DNA from: an uncultured Campylobacter sp.
GTDB lineage: Bacteria > Campylobacterota > Campylobacteria > Campylobacterales > Campylobacteraceae
NCBI RefSeq assembly: GCF_938045405.1
Contig: NZ_CALIMW010000003.1
Span: forward strand, 1 to 8,083
Direction of reading: 5' to 3'
Length of the DNA stretch: 8,083 bases
A model generated the notes under the pieces. That model saw nothing but the letters and a program-made list of their open reading frames with translations, did not search any database and was not told the origin of the DNA. Made by a program: the position numbers and the translations under genes. The stretch's first letter is position 1; every line of letters starts with the position of its first letter. Below, piece by piece: positions 1-5,212 of the stretch.

Positions 1-47
1 ATCTTGATGACTTTCCACAATGTTTTTAATATCTTTACTGCTTGCAT
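1..47 (-). CDS. 5' end of an unidentified protein gene (runs off the left edge)
   Basis: The minus strand has an ATG at 47-45 preceded, nine bases away, by a strong purine-rich ribosome binding site (GGAGG at 61-57). The frame stays open to the window edge and encodes MQAVKILKTLWKVIK, a basic, hydrophobic N-terminus. Fifteen residues are not enough to name a family. The gene lies about 80 bases downstream of the PfpI-like gene on the same strand, so it could be the next gene of that transcript or an independent unit. The call rests mainly on the ribosome binding site and the spacing. Confidence 0.55.
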   Translation of the reverse strand, partial: MQAVKILKTLWKVIK

Positions 48-56
48 TAAGATTTA

Positions 57-65
57 CCTCCTCTC
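57..65 (-). promoter_or_regulatory. Ribosome binding site of the left-edge gene
   Basis: Read on the minus strand this is GAGAGGAGG, a near-ideal match to the anti-Shine-Dalgarno sequence, nine bases before an ATG. It is stronger than the sites of most other genes here and is the main support for a real start at position 47. Confidence 0.6.
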
Positions 66-81
66 TATTTTAAAATTTACT

Positions 82-117
82 GCGGTATTTATAAACCGCG
101 CCGCCGATCTTAGCGGC
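82..117 (-). terminator. Two adjacent small hairpins after the PfpI-like gene (weak terminator candidate)
   Basis: Two inverted repeats lie side by side in the gap: GCGGT/ACCGC (82-86 and 95-99) and GCCGC/GCGGC (100-104 and 113-117). On the minus strand they begin about 10 bases after the PfpI-like stop codon. They are followed by AGTAAATTTT rather than a clean T-run, so termination is possible but unproven. Stems are only five base pairs. Confidence 0.3.
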
Positions 118-126
118 TTTAAAATT

Positions 127-723
127 TCATCGCACAGGCTTGCTTCTAAGGCCGTAATACGGATAATCCATCGCCGCAGCGGCAGCCTCTCGCGCAGAGG
201 CGCCTGCGAATTTTTCGATCACGCAAAGTCCAAGCTCGATAGAGCTGCTCACGCCGCCAGCAGTGATGATCTCGCCTCCTTCGGGCAGGCTTTCGCGCAC
301 GAGCCGCTCGTGCACCACATCCGCGCAGTAAGGCGCCAGCAGATCATAGCAAAACGGATGCGTAGTCGCGCGTCTACCTCGCAAAAACCCCGCCGCGCCC
401 AGAAGCAGCGAACCGGTGCAAACGCTAAACTTATACTTCGCATCGCGCGCGGTCGCGAGCCACGAGATGAAGCCCGCATCGTCTTTAAGGCGGCGCGTCG
501 CCATACCGCCGGGCACAAAAACCGCATCAAAGCCGCCTAGATCCGTAGTGATCTCGCCCACGTCGATCGTAAGGCCGCCGCTATCCGAAACCCGCCGCTC
601 GCGCGAGCAAAACCTCATCTCAAGCTGCGGGCGAACGGCTTTGAGCCTTAGCATACAATCGTAAAATCCCACAAAATCGAGGTGCGTCTGTCCGCTAAAC
701 ATCACAAGCGCTAGATTTTTCAT
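127..723 (-). CDS. DJ-1/PfpI superfamily protein, isonitrile hydratase-like
   Basis: A 198-residue cytosolic protein of the class I glutamine amidotransferase-like (DJ-1/PfpI) fold, a normal full length for the family. Visible features in order: an N-terminal beta strand and acidic segment (LALVMFSGQTHLDFVG, residues 4-19), the glycine-rich turn FVPGGMA (69-75), and the nucleophile elbow VCTGSLLLGAAGFLRGRRATTH (split here as VCTGSLLLG, then AAGFLRGRRATTH) with Cys102 as probable nucleophile and His122 nearby. A TAGGVSSSIELGL stretch follows towards the C-terminus. CTGS with the following ATTH is the pattern of Pseudomonas isonitrile hydratase (InhA) and of the N-terminal domain of GATase-like AraC regulators; no DNA-binding domain is present here. 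Known members include hydratases, chaperone/deglycase-type proteins and proteases, so the substrate is uncertain. The ATG at 723 has AAGGA six bases upstream. It is probably a single-gene unit. Confidence 0.85.
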   Translation of the reverse strand: MKNLALVMFSGQTHLDFVGFYDCMLRLKAVRPQLEMRFCSRERRVSDSGGLTIDVGEITTDLGGFDAVFVPGGMATRRLKDDAGFISWLATARDAKYKFSVCTGSLLLGAAGFLRGRRATTHPFCYDLLAPYCADVVHERLVRESLPEGGEIITAGGVSSSIELGLCVIEKFAGASAREAAAAAMDYPYYGLRSKPVR

Positions 724-767
724 GATCCGTCCTTTAAATTTATCGCTCGCCTATGAGCTTTCGGTTT

Positions 768-815
768 GCCGCCGCTGCAATTCTCGGCGCTGCAAGTCGT
801 AAAATGCGCGGCGGC
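768..815. repeat. GC-rich inverted repeat in the leader region of the PfpI-like gene
   Basis: GCCGCCGC (768-775) and GCGGCGGC (808-815) are perfect complements separated by 32 bases. Inside the loop GCTGCAA occurs twice (774-780 and 789-795). If the PfpI-like gene is transcribed from the candidate promoter near 819-826, this hairpin would sit in its 5' untranslated leader. No T-run follows on either strand, so it does not look like a terminator. The rest of the 220-base gap (724-943) shows only AT-rich spacer. Confidence 0.4.
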
Positions 816-818
816 TAA

Positions 819-826
819 ATTTTATA
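819..826 (-). promoter_or_regulatory. Possible -10 element for the PfpI-like gene
   Basis: On the minus strand this reads TATAAAAT, close to the Campylobacter sigma-70 -10 consensus, which does not need a clear -35 box. A T-run (GGGTTTTTGG) lies upstream, as is common in Campylobacter promoters. The implied leader of about 90 bases is long, so this is tentative. Confidence 0.3.
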
Positions 827-900
827 CCGCAGGCTGCCAAAAACCCGCTCAAACAAATTTTAAATTTTACCCGCATTAAAAACTCACAGAATTTTACCGC

Positions 901-924
901 CCGCGAATGAAATTTCAGAAGCGG
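901..924. repeat. Inverted repeat after the unknown 248-residue gene
   Basis: CCGC (901-904) pairs with GCGG (921-924), and the loop contains the 10-base palindrome TGAAATTTCA (908-917). On the minus strand it begins about 20 bases after the stop codon of the unknown gene and is followed by GCGGTAAAATTCT, not by a T-run. It might be a weak terminator or a binding site; the sequence alone cannot decide. Confidence 0.25.
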
Positions 925-943
925 TTAAAATTTTGCGCGTTTT

Positions 944-1690
944 TTATTCCGCTTTATTTAGATTAGAAAAAGCCCGCACGCCCGCATAGTGCAGCCTTTT
1001 TGAAACATTCTCAAATTCTAAATTCCAAACTCCCTCGTCGTATTTCCATTCAAACGGCGTTTTGTAATTCGTCCAAATTTCATACGCGCGTTCGTTTAGC
1101 CGCTCAATCAACGCAGAAATCCCTAAATCGCGGCCCGCTATCTCCATCATCAAATGCCAGTTATCCAAATCGGCGGGGTCGTCGGTGTGGATGGATTTTT
1201 CTCGCGGCAGATAATACACAAAATCGCCCGTATCGAAAGGAAAGAGGGTATGACACAGCGCAATGCCGTAAATATCTTGGGCAAATACGGTCGGAAGCTG
1301 CTCGTCCGAATAGCCGAAGGTAGAAACGTATAAAAAGCTGCGCAAAATGCCCGCTAAATTTCTGCAAACGGGCGCAAAGGCGTATCTGCATACCTGCTGC
1401 GTTAAGGCACCGTTTCGAATAAAACTTATGGCGCTATCGATCTCTTTTCTTCTTGTTTGCACGTATTTTATCTTTTTAAATCGCCAAGCTTGCATCAGCT
1501 GCAAAGAATCGTCGATAACTCGCAGATGCTTGTCTCTTTTTTCATCCGCTGTGCCGCTTAGCTCCGCGATCCTCGCAGCAGCCTGCCTCCAAAACGGGAT
1601 CAGGGTTTTTACCCACCCCAAGTAGCTCAGATAAAGCGCGTTCGGCTCCTCCTTTTCAAAAGTCGCTCTCATCTGCGTAAGTTTTATCAT
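944..1690 (-). CDS. Conserved-looking hypothetical protein, 248 residues, downstream of thyX
   Basis: I do not recognise this protein. It has no signal peptide and no convincing membrane segment. It looks alpha-helical and soluble and is rich in aromatic residues (for example YLSYLGW at 20-26, FVYYLP at 157-162, DNWHLMM at 176-182, WTNYKTPFEWKY further on). The first third is strongly charged and probably coiled or helical (residues 48-85, many K, R, E and D). Three cysteines are visible (101, 109, 146); the pair CRYAFAPVC is not a standard zinc motif. The start at 1690 is preferred over Met7 because AAGGG stands a few bases upstream, whereas Met7 has no such site. It begins 35 bases after the thyX stop on the same strand, so co-transcription is likely, but nothing in the sequence links it to thymidylate synthesis. 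Base composition matches the host. A lineage-restricted Campylobacter family is the likeliest identity. Confidence 0.75.
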   Translation of the reverse strand: MIKLTQMRATFEKEEPNALYLSYLGWVKTLIPFWRQAAARIAELSGTADEKRDKHLRVIDDSLQLMQAWRFKKIKYVQTRRKEIDSAISFIRNGALTQQVCRYAFAPVCRNLAGILRSFLYVSTFGYSDEQLPTVFAQDIYGIALCHTLFPFDTGDFVYYLPREKSIHTDDPADLDNWHLMMEIAGRDLGISALIERLNERAYEIWTNYKTPFEWKYDEGVWNLEFENVSKRLHYAGVRAFSNLNKAE

Positions 1691-1725
1691 CGCAGCCCTT
1701 TTGTATCTAAATTTTATCCCGCTCG

Positions 1726-2364
1726 CTACTCCTCGCCAGGCGTCTTTTCGCCGCCCGCCATGCAGCTTTGGAATATAAATTTATGCTCCTGCGGCAGCGC
1801 TTCGTAAATTTTATCTGCAAGCTCGCGGATCTCCCAAAGTGCCGCCTTGCTAGAGCGCAGAGCGAGAAAGTTTTGCAAGCTGCGTGCGTTTATGCTCCAG
1901 CTAAGCTCGCTCTTATAGCACTCGGGCAGGCAGTATTTGGCGATATCAAGGCTGATTGGGCTTTGTAAGATTACGCGTAGATTTTCAAGAGCCGCGATAC
2001 TTGCGTTATCGACCGCTTCGTTGCCGGTAAGCACTATGTATCGCGCGGCGTTTTCGAAATCGCCTTGCGCGAAGCCGTCCTCGCCGCGCAATTCTTTGAG
2101 AGTGTAGCGAGTGGATTTTACGCTAAGGCTTGCTAGGCGGTGGCGCGCCAGCTCCTGAAGCAGCGCGCGCGAGATGCCGCTGATGTAGAAGTTGTAGTAG
2201 AGGTGTTCGAGCGTGCTTGAGTGCTTGAGTTGGTTGCCGACGCGATCTATTAGCGCTAGGTCTTTGGCGCCGCCGCAATCGCCGCGCTCAAAGCTCTGCC
2301 AGCAGGTGCGTATCGCGTTTGAGCAGACCCAAAGCGGAGTGAAATTTAGAAGTTTGACTTGCAT
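1726..2364 (-). CDS. thyX: FAD-dependent thymidylate synthase ThyX
   Basis: Makes dTMP from dUMP using methylenetetrahydrofolate, with NADPH and FAD, in the cytosol; it is a homotetramer in characterised relatives. At 212 residues it is full length. The signature RHRx7S is intact: R74-H75-R76 then S84, followed by R86-Y87. The preceding segment SSTLEHLYYNFYISGISRA (49-67) is the usual FAD-contacting helix with His54. The substrate-binding C-terminal block INARSLQNFLALR (158-170) carries the expected Asn159, Arg161 and Arg170, followed by the WEIR motif. The ATG at 2364 has AAAGG six bases upstream. Campylobacter species typically rely on ThyX instead of ThyA, which fits the organism. It is the first gene of a possible two-gene unit with the unknown gene at 944-1690 and is divergent from the symporter gene. 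Confidence 0.95.
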   Translation of the reverse strand: MQVKLLNFTPLWVCSNAIRTCWQSFERGDCGGAKDLALIDRVGNQLKHSSTLEHLYYNFYISGISRALLQELARHRLASLSVKSTRYTLKELRGEDGFAQGDFENAARYIVLTGNEAVDNASIAALENLRVILQSPISLDIAKYCLPECYKSELSWSINARSLQNFLALRSSKAALWEIRELADKIYEALPQEHKFIFQSCMAGGEKTPGEE

Positions 2365-2395
2365 GTTTTGCCTTTGGTTTTAAAATTTTTGGATG

Positions 2396-2401
2396 ATTTT
2401 A
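2396..2401 (-). promoter_or_regulatory. Possible -10 element for thyX
   Basis: Read on the minus strand this is TAAAAT, about 30 bases before the thyX start codon, in the divergent region between thyX and the symporter gene. No -35 box is visible. AT-rich spacer makes chance matches common, hence low confidence. Confidence 0.25.
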
Positions 2402-2514
2402 GCGTTTCGGGACTTAAAATTTAGCAGGGCTCGGATATTCATATCTAAATCCCGCTCCGTTTGCTCTCTCAAGCGACTTTGGTAAAATTTAGATACCGCC
2501 TTTAAGCTGGAATT

Positions 2515-2523
2515 TGCTAATAT
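2515..2523 (+). promoter_or_regulatory. Probable extended -10 promoter of the symporter gene
   Basis: TGC followed by TAATAT (2518-2523) forms a TGn extended -10 element, the arrangement Campylobacter sigma-70 promoters favour; no -35 is needed. It would start RNA near 2530 and leave a leader of about 20 bases before the ribosome binding site (AAAAAAGG) and the ATG at 2552. A similar TAATATTG word occurs upstream of the gene at 4034. Confidence 0.5.
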
Positions 2524-2551
2524 TGCGGCTAAATTTTAAAAAAGGTGCAAA

Positions 2552-3895
2552 ATGAACGATAAATTTACGCGCATCGGCTTTATCTTGGCCGTCGCAGGCA
2601 GCGCCGTGGGGCTTGGCAACGCGTGGAAATTCCCCACTCTCGTGGGTCAAAACGGCGGCAGCGCCTTCATCCTGCTCTATCTTTTGCTGACGTTTTTAGT
2701 AAGTTTCGTCCTTTTTATCGGCGAAATTTGTATCGGAAGGATCGGCGAGAGCGATCCCGTGGACTCCTTCAGACGCCTGGCGCCTACGCATAAAGAAGCT
2801 TGGAGTAAGATGGGATTTTTTATGATCTCGGGGCTTCTCATCTACTCATTTTACAGCGTCGTGATGGGCTGGATCTTAAAATACACGATCACGTCGGCGT
2901 TTTCGCTGCCAAGCGATATGGCGCAAAGCGGCGAGATATTTTCCGCTCTGCTAAAAGATAGCCCGATCATCGCGATAGCATGCTTTAGCGTGATGTCGCT
3001 CGTGTGCTTTTACATCGTCTCGCGCGGCATCAAAAGCGGCATCGAGCGGCTAAATATCGTGATGATGCCGCTTCTTTTCGTGCTGCTGCTTGCGATGCTT
3101 GCGTATGCGTGCACGATGCAAGGCTTCGGCACGGCGGCAAAATTTCTTTTCTACCCCGACTTCGGTAAAATCACCGTTAACTCCGTCCTCTCCGCGCTCG
3201 GGCTCGCGCTCTTTACCCTGTGCGTGGGCGTCGGCTGTATCGCGGCATACGCGGCGTCGCTTAGCGAGGGTGTGCGGCTCGTGCGCAGCTCGGTAAACAT
3301 CGTATTTATCAACATCGCGATCGGGCTGATGATGGGGCTCATCGTCTTTACCTTCATCTTCGAATTCCACGCCGATCCCGCGCAGGGTGCGGGGCTTGTG
3401 TTCGTCTCGCTCACTACGATGTTTGCAAAAATGGGGCTAGCGGGACAGGTGCTTGAAGTCGCGTTTTTCGTCTCGCTCTTTTTCGCGGGGATCACGAGCG
3501 CGGTTTCGATGATCGAGCCATTCGTCTTCTATCTCATCGGCAGATTTAAAATTTCGCGCTTGCGCGCAGTCTGCATCTCAGGGTGCGCCATAGCGGCGCT
3601 AGGCGCATGCTCGCTGCTATCGATGCACGCGGATTATGCGAGCAAATTTAAGCTTTTCGGCGCGAGCTTTTTTGACTGCTTGGACTTCGTAAGCTCAAAC
3701 GTCATGCTGCCACTGGGCGCTCTAACCTCGGCGATATTCGTGGGCTTCGTGATGGACGCGCGGCGCCTGCGCGGGCTTTTTGGCGCCGATATGGGCGAGC
3801 TTGGATTTAAAATTTGGTACTTTTCACTGCGCTTCGTAGCGCCCGTCGCGATCGTGATCATAATGGCAAATCTGCTGTTTTTCAGCGGGAAGTAA
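2552..3895 (+). CDS. Sodium-dependent symporter of the NSS (SLC6/LeuT) family
   Basis: An inner-membrane transporter predicted to couple uptake of an amino acid or related solute to sodium entry. At 447 residues, with about 11 hydrophobic segments, it matches the 11-helix bacterial NSS subgroup. TM1 contains the unwound sodium/substrate motif AVAGSAVGLGNAWKFP (13-28); Asn23 corresponds to LeuT Asn27. TM2 ends in GEICIGR (57-63). TM3 carries Tyr101, aligning with the LeuT substrate-gating Tyr108. The cytoplasmic loop RGIKSGIERLN and the TM5 start MMPLLF follow (158-176). TM6 has the second unwound stretch FTLCVGVG (221-228), and TM8 has the Na2-site pair T315-S316 in FFAGITSAVS. Lys26 stands where LeuT has the gating Arg30, and Cys224 where LeuT has Ser256. 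Substrate cannot be told from sequence; tyrosine, tryptophan or branched-chain amino acids are family precedents. The start is supported by AAGG upstream. Campylobacter genomes often carry two such genes in tandem; only one is seen here. Confidence 0.93.
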   Translation: MNDKFTRIGFILAVAGSAVGLGNAWKFPTLVGQNGGSAFILLYLLLTFLVSFVLFIGEICIGRIGESDPVDSFRRLAPTHKEAWSKMGFFMISGLLIYSFYSVVMGWILKYTITSAFSLPSDMAQSGEIFSALLKDSPIIAIACFSVMSLVCFYIVSRGIKSGIERLNIVMMPLLFVLLLAMLAYACTMQGFGTAAKFLFYPDFGKITVNSVLSALGLALFTLCVGVGCIAAYAASLSEGVRLVRSSVNIVFINIAIGLMMGLIVFTFIFEFHADPAQGAGLVFVSLTTMFAKMGLAGQVLEVAFFVSLFFAGITSAVSMIEPFVFYLIGRFKISRLRAVCISGCAIAALGACSLLSMHADYASKFKLFGASFFDCLDFVSSNVMLPLGALTSAIFVGFVMDARRLRGLFGADMGELGFKIWYFSLRFVAPVAIVIIMANLLFFSGK

Positions 3896-3926
3896 GAAGC
3901 GATTCGGTTAATTTTAAAGGCGGCAT

Positions 3927-3948
3927 GGGTTTAAATTTAACCCTTTTT
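3927..3948 (+). terminator. Probable intrinsic terminator of the symporter gene
   Basis: GGGTT (3927-3931) pairs with AACCC (3939-3943) around a seven-base loop and is followed directly by TTTTT (3944-3948), about 30 bases after the symporter stop codon. The stem is short (five pairs, three of them G-C), but the T-run and position fit termination and would separate the symporter gene from the unknown gene at 4034. Confidence 0.55.
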
Positions 3949-3975
3949 GAGTGAGCTTAAATTTAAAGGGCCGCT

Positions 3976-3981
3976 TAATAT
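3976..3981 (+). promoter_or_regulatory. Possible -10 element for the unknown gene at 4034
   Basis: TAATAT, followed by TG as in the symporter promoter (TAATATTG in both), lies after the symporter terminator and some 58 bases before the TTG start. The TGn extension is absent here, so support is weaker. A second candidate, TATTTT at 4000-4005, is also possible. Confidence 0.25.
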
Positions 3982-4020
3982 TGTAGCCCGTTAGGCTCGT
4001 ATTTTAACTAGCGTTTTGCT

Positions 4021-4027
4021 AAAGGAG
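4021..4027 (+). promoter_or_regulatory. Ribosome binding site that decides the TTG start
   Basis: AAAGGAG, six bases before TTG at 4034, is a strong site at ideal spacing. The next in-frame ATG is Met42, which would remove the hydrophobic N-terminal segment and has no comparable site, so the TTG start is preferred. Confidence 0.65.
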
Positions 4028-4033
4028 TAAATT

Positions 4034-4864
4034 TTGAAAGCTCTTAAATTTCTAACCAAAGCCATAATCGCCGCGCTCGGCGTTTGTGTAATCGTCGGCG
4101 CGCTTAATTACAGCGGGTTTAGCTTTAGTGATCTAAAATGGCTTAGCAAAGATGAGATGGTGCAAAATTTCGTACAGGACGAATTAGAAAATTATTATTA
4201 TGAAGGGAAGTCCAAATACAATAAACTTTACACCATAGATACCAACTTAACATTTCACGAAGCTATTTCTAAAATCAACGAAATCTTTGAAAATCATTCA
4301 AATGACAAGGACTTTAATTTAATACATGATTTAAATTCTTCACTCCCTTTTAGAGATATTACAGACGAAATGGTATCGGATGAAAAAATCCCATGGACTT
4401 TTTCAGATTTTATCTACCACCATACTGTCAATAATGTCGATGCGGGAGATAATTACACGTATAGACCATTTGAAGGCAATAGAAAAATAGACTATGAAAA
4501 AGAAAAAGGTAAAGTGATTATTCTAGATCAGCATTATTCATCAAATATTTATTTATCAGATACTTTCACCATAAAAGAATGCCGTAAAGAAACATCGTTT
4601 ATTGATAGAATACTGGGCGAAAGCCAATTTTGTATGAAATTTATAGCGATAAAACGTATCCCCAATGAGTATGAGCCGAGCAAGCGGTATCGTGACGATC
4701 CAAATTTTATATTCAATAGCACGAAACGGGATTTTGATGTGTTTTTAAAAAATATAGATTCTGAAGAAAGCTGCCTCGGTATTATTGATTGTTATGAGGC
4801 TAGATTAGACAACCACGGAAGCAGATATATAGGATTTATGAAGCTTTTTGAGCTTATGAAATGA
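4034..4864 (+). CDS. Unrecognised membrane-anchored or exported protein, AT-rich accessory gene
   Basis: I do not recognise this 276-residue protein. A basic start (MKALKFLTK) leads into a hydrophobic segment at about 10-25 (AIIAALGVCVIVGAL), best read as a signal anchor or signal peptide; Cys18 is not in a lipobox (LGVC). The remainder would then be periplasmic: polar, rich in Asp, Asn, Tyr and Lys, with no repeats. Later cysteines at 183, 200, 247 and 253 could form disulphides. Short aromatic and acidic stretches such as IPWTFSDFIYHH (119-130) and DNYTYRPFEG (139-148) match no motif I know. Translation starts at TTG. Composition is unusual: the first ~45 codons resemble the host (about 40% GC), while the body falls to about 29% GC over 4261-4560 by hand count, against about 52% in sampled lines of rho and the symporter. 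This suggests a host-type leader joined to an acquired body. It stands alone between a probable terminator and a repeat-rich gap. Confidence 0.8.
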   Translation: MKALKFLTKAIIAALGVCVIVGALNYSGFSFSDLKWLSKDEMVQNFVQDELENYYYEGKSKYNKLYTIDTNLTFHEAISKINEIFENHSNDKDFNLIHDLNSSLPFRDITDEMVSDEKIPWTFSDFIYHHTVNNVDAGDNYTYRPFEGNRKIDYEKEKGKVIILDQHYSSNIYLSDTFTIKECRKETSFIDRILGESQFCMKFIAIKRIPNEYEPSKRYRDDPNFIFNSTKRDFDVFLKNIDSEESCLGIIDCYEARLDNHGSRYIGFMKLFELMK

Positions 4865-4946
4865 TATGATGTTGGCAGTATTATATTAATTTGAAGTAAC
4901 GATATCAAGCGCCCTAGCTCCGTGCGTAGCAAAACATAAAATTCCT

Positions 4947-4960
4947 CGTAAAATTTTACG
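4947..4960. repeat. 14-base perfect palindrome
   Basis: CGTAAAATTTTACG is a perfect palindrome built on the genome-typical AAATTT core. It could be an operator-like site or part of a bidirectional termination region. The core being so common in this genome lowers its significance. Confidence 0.4.
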
Positions 4961-4979
4961 CTTGACATCTTACGAATAG

Positions 4980-4997
4980 ATTTTACCGAAGTAAAAT
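4980..4997. repeat. Seven-base-pair hairpin with CGAA loop
   Basis: ATTTTAC (4980-4986) pairs with GTAAAAT (4991-4997) across the tetraloop CGAA and is followed by TTT on the plus strand. It shares the TAAAATTTTA-type core with the palindrome just upstream. It may help end transcription from the plus-strand gene at 4034, though it is more than 110 bases beyond its stop codon and its stem is AT-rich. Confidence 0.3.
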
Positions 4998-5017
4998 TTT
5001 ATCGGACGGCGCCGCAC

Positions 5018-5030
5018 CTCGTGCTACGAG
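5018..5030. repeat. Small hairpin CTCGT/ACGAG
   Basis: CTCGT (5018-5022) and ACGAG (5026-5030) are perfect complements around a three-base loop. No T-run follows, so a terminator role is not supported. Confidence 0.25.
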
Positions 5031-5189
5031 CGCAAAACGTTTAGCAAATATCGCGATAAATTTAAACTTAAAATAGTGGAGTTTGAAAAAAAGATGCGCC
5101 GCTTTGAAAGCGCATACGAAGCTACGTGGCGGTATTCGCGGCAAGCGGTGCAAACTATGCCGCTAAATTTAGAGCAAAATTTTAAATAA
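5029..5189 (+). pseudogene. Possible remnant of a small gene (C-terminal fragment)
   Basis: One plus-strand frame is open from about 4995 to a TAA at 5187-5189 and includes the sensible-looking stretch EFEKKMRRFESAYEATW followed by RYSRQAVQTMPLNLEQNFK. It is charged and ends with the typical Campylobacter NFK. An internal GTG (5077) and ATG (5095) exist, but neither has a well-placed ribosome binding site (GGAG lies 12 bases before the ATG). An in-frame stop lies just before the open stretch. It could be the decayed 3' end of a former gene, a tiny real gene, or chance. I recognise no family. Confidence 0.25.
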
Positions 5190-5212
5190 GGCTAAATTTA
5201 AAGAATTTAGCC
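5190..5212 (-). terminator. Intrinsic terminator of rho, overlapping its stop codon
   Basis: A perfect nine-base-pair stem, GGCTAAATT (5190-5198) with AATTTAGCC (5204-5212), encloses a five-base loop. On the minus strand the rho stop codon TAA (5209-5207) lies inside the first arm, and the hairpin is followed by TTATTTAAAATTTT. This is the best-formed terminator in the window and ends the fabF-accA-rho unit. On the plus strand no T-run follows. Confidence 0.65.

Larger units (their letters stand above)
4865..5189. other. Gene-poor spacer with inverted repeats and a possible gene remnant
   Basis: About 340 bases separate the unknown plus-strand gene from the convergent rho gene. The first ~40 bases are AT-rich like the preceding gene; from about 4905 the composition returns to host type. 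It contains three inverted repeats (listed separately) and short open stretches without a convincing start. No tRNA, small-RNA promoter or insertion-sequence ends were recognised. Several frames carry plausible-looking protein fragments interrupted by stops, consistent with a decayed gene. Confidence 0.5.

Noticed and set aside
4..540. Long open frame on the plus strand
   Set aside because: It is antisense to the well-supported PfpI-like gene, has an unnatural Arg/Ala/Ser-rich translation, and its open length is explained by GC-rich codons on the other strand.
935..945. GCGCG followed by a T-run as a terminator
   Set aside because: The T-run is on the plus strand, where no gene is read into it, and it overlaps the stop codon of the minus-strand gene.
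1000..1625. Plus-strand frames opposite the unknown 248-residue gene
   Set aside because: The minus-strand frame is far longer, has a ribosome binding site and follows thyX at operon-like spacing; the opposite frames are fragmentary and Arg/Ser-rich.
3050..3495. Minus-strand open frames within the symporter gene
   Set aside because: They lie opposite conserved membrane segments of the symporter, show no ribosome binding site and encode low-complexity charged or Ser/Thr-rich sequence.
4034..4111. Lipoprotein signal at Cys18 of the unknown gene
   Set aside because: The residues before the cysteine are Leu-Gly-Val; a lipobox needs Gly, Ala or Ser immediately before it.
4865..5206. CRISPR array, tRNA or insertion-sequence ends in the large spacer
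   Set aside because: The repeats differ from one another and are not regularly spaced, no cloverleaf could be drawn, and no transposase fragment or flanking target duplication was seen.
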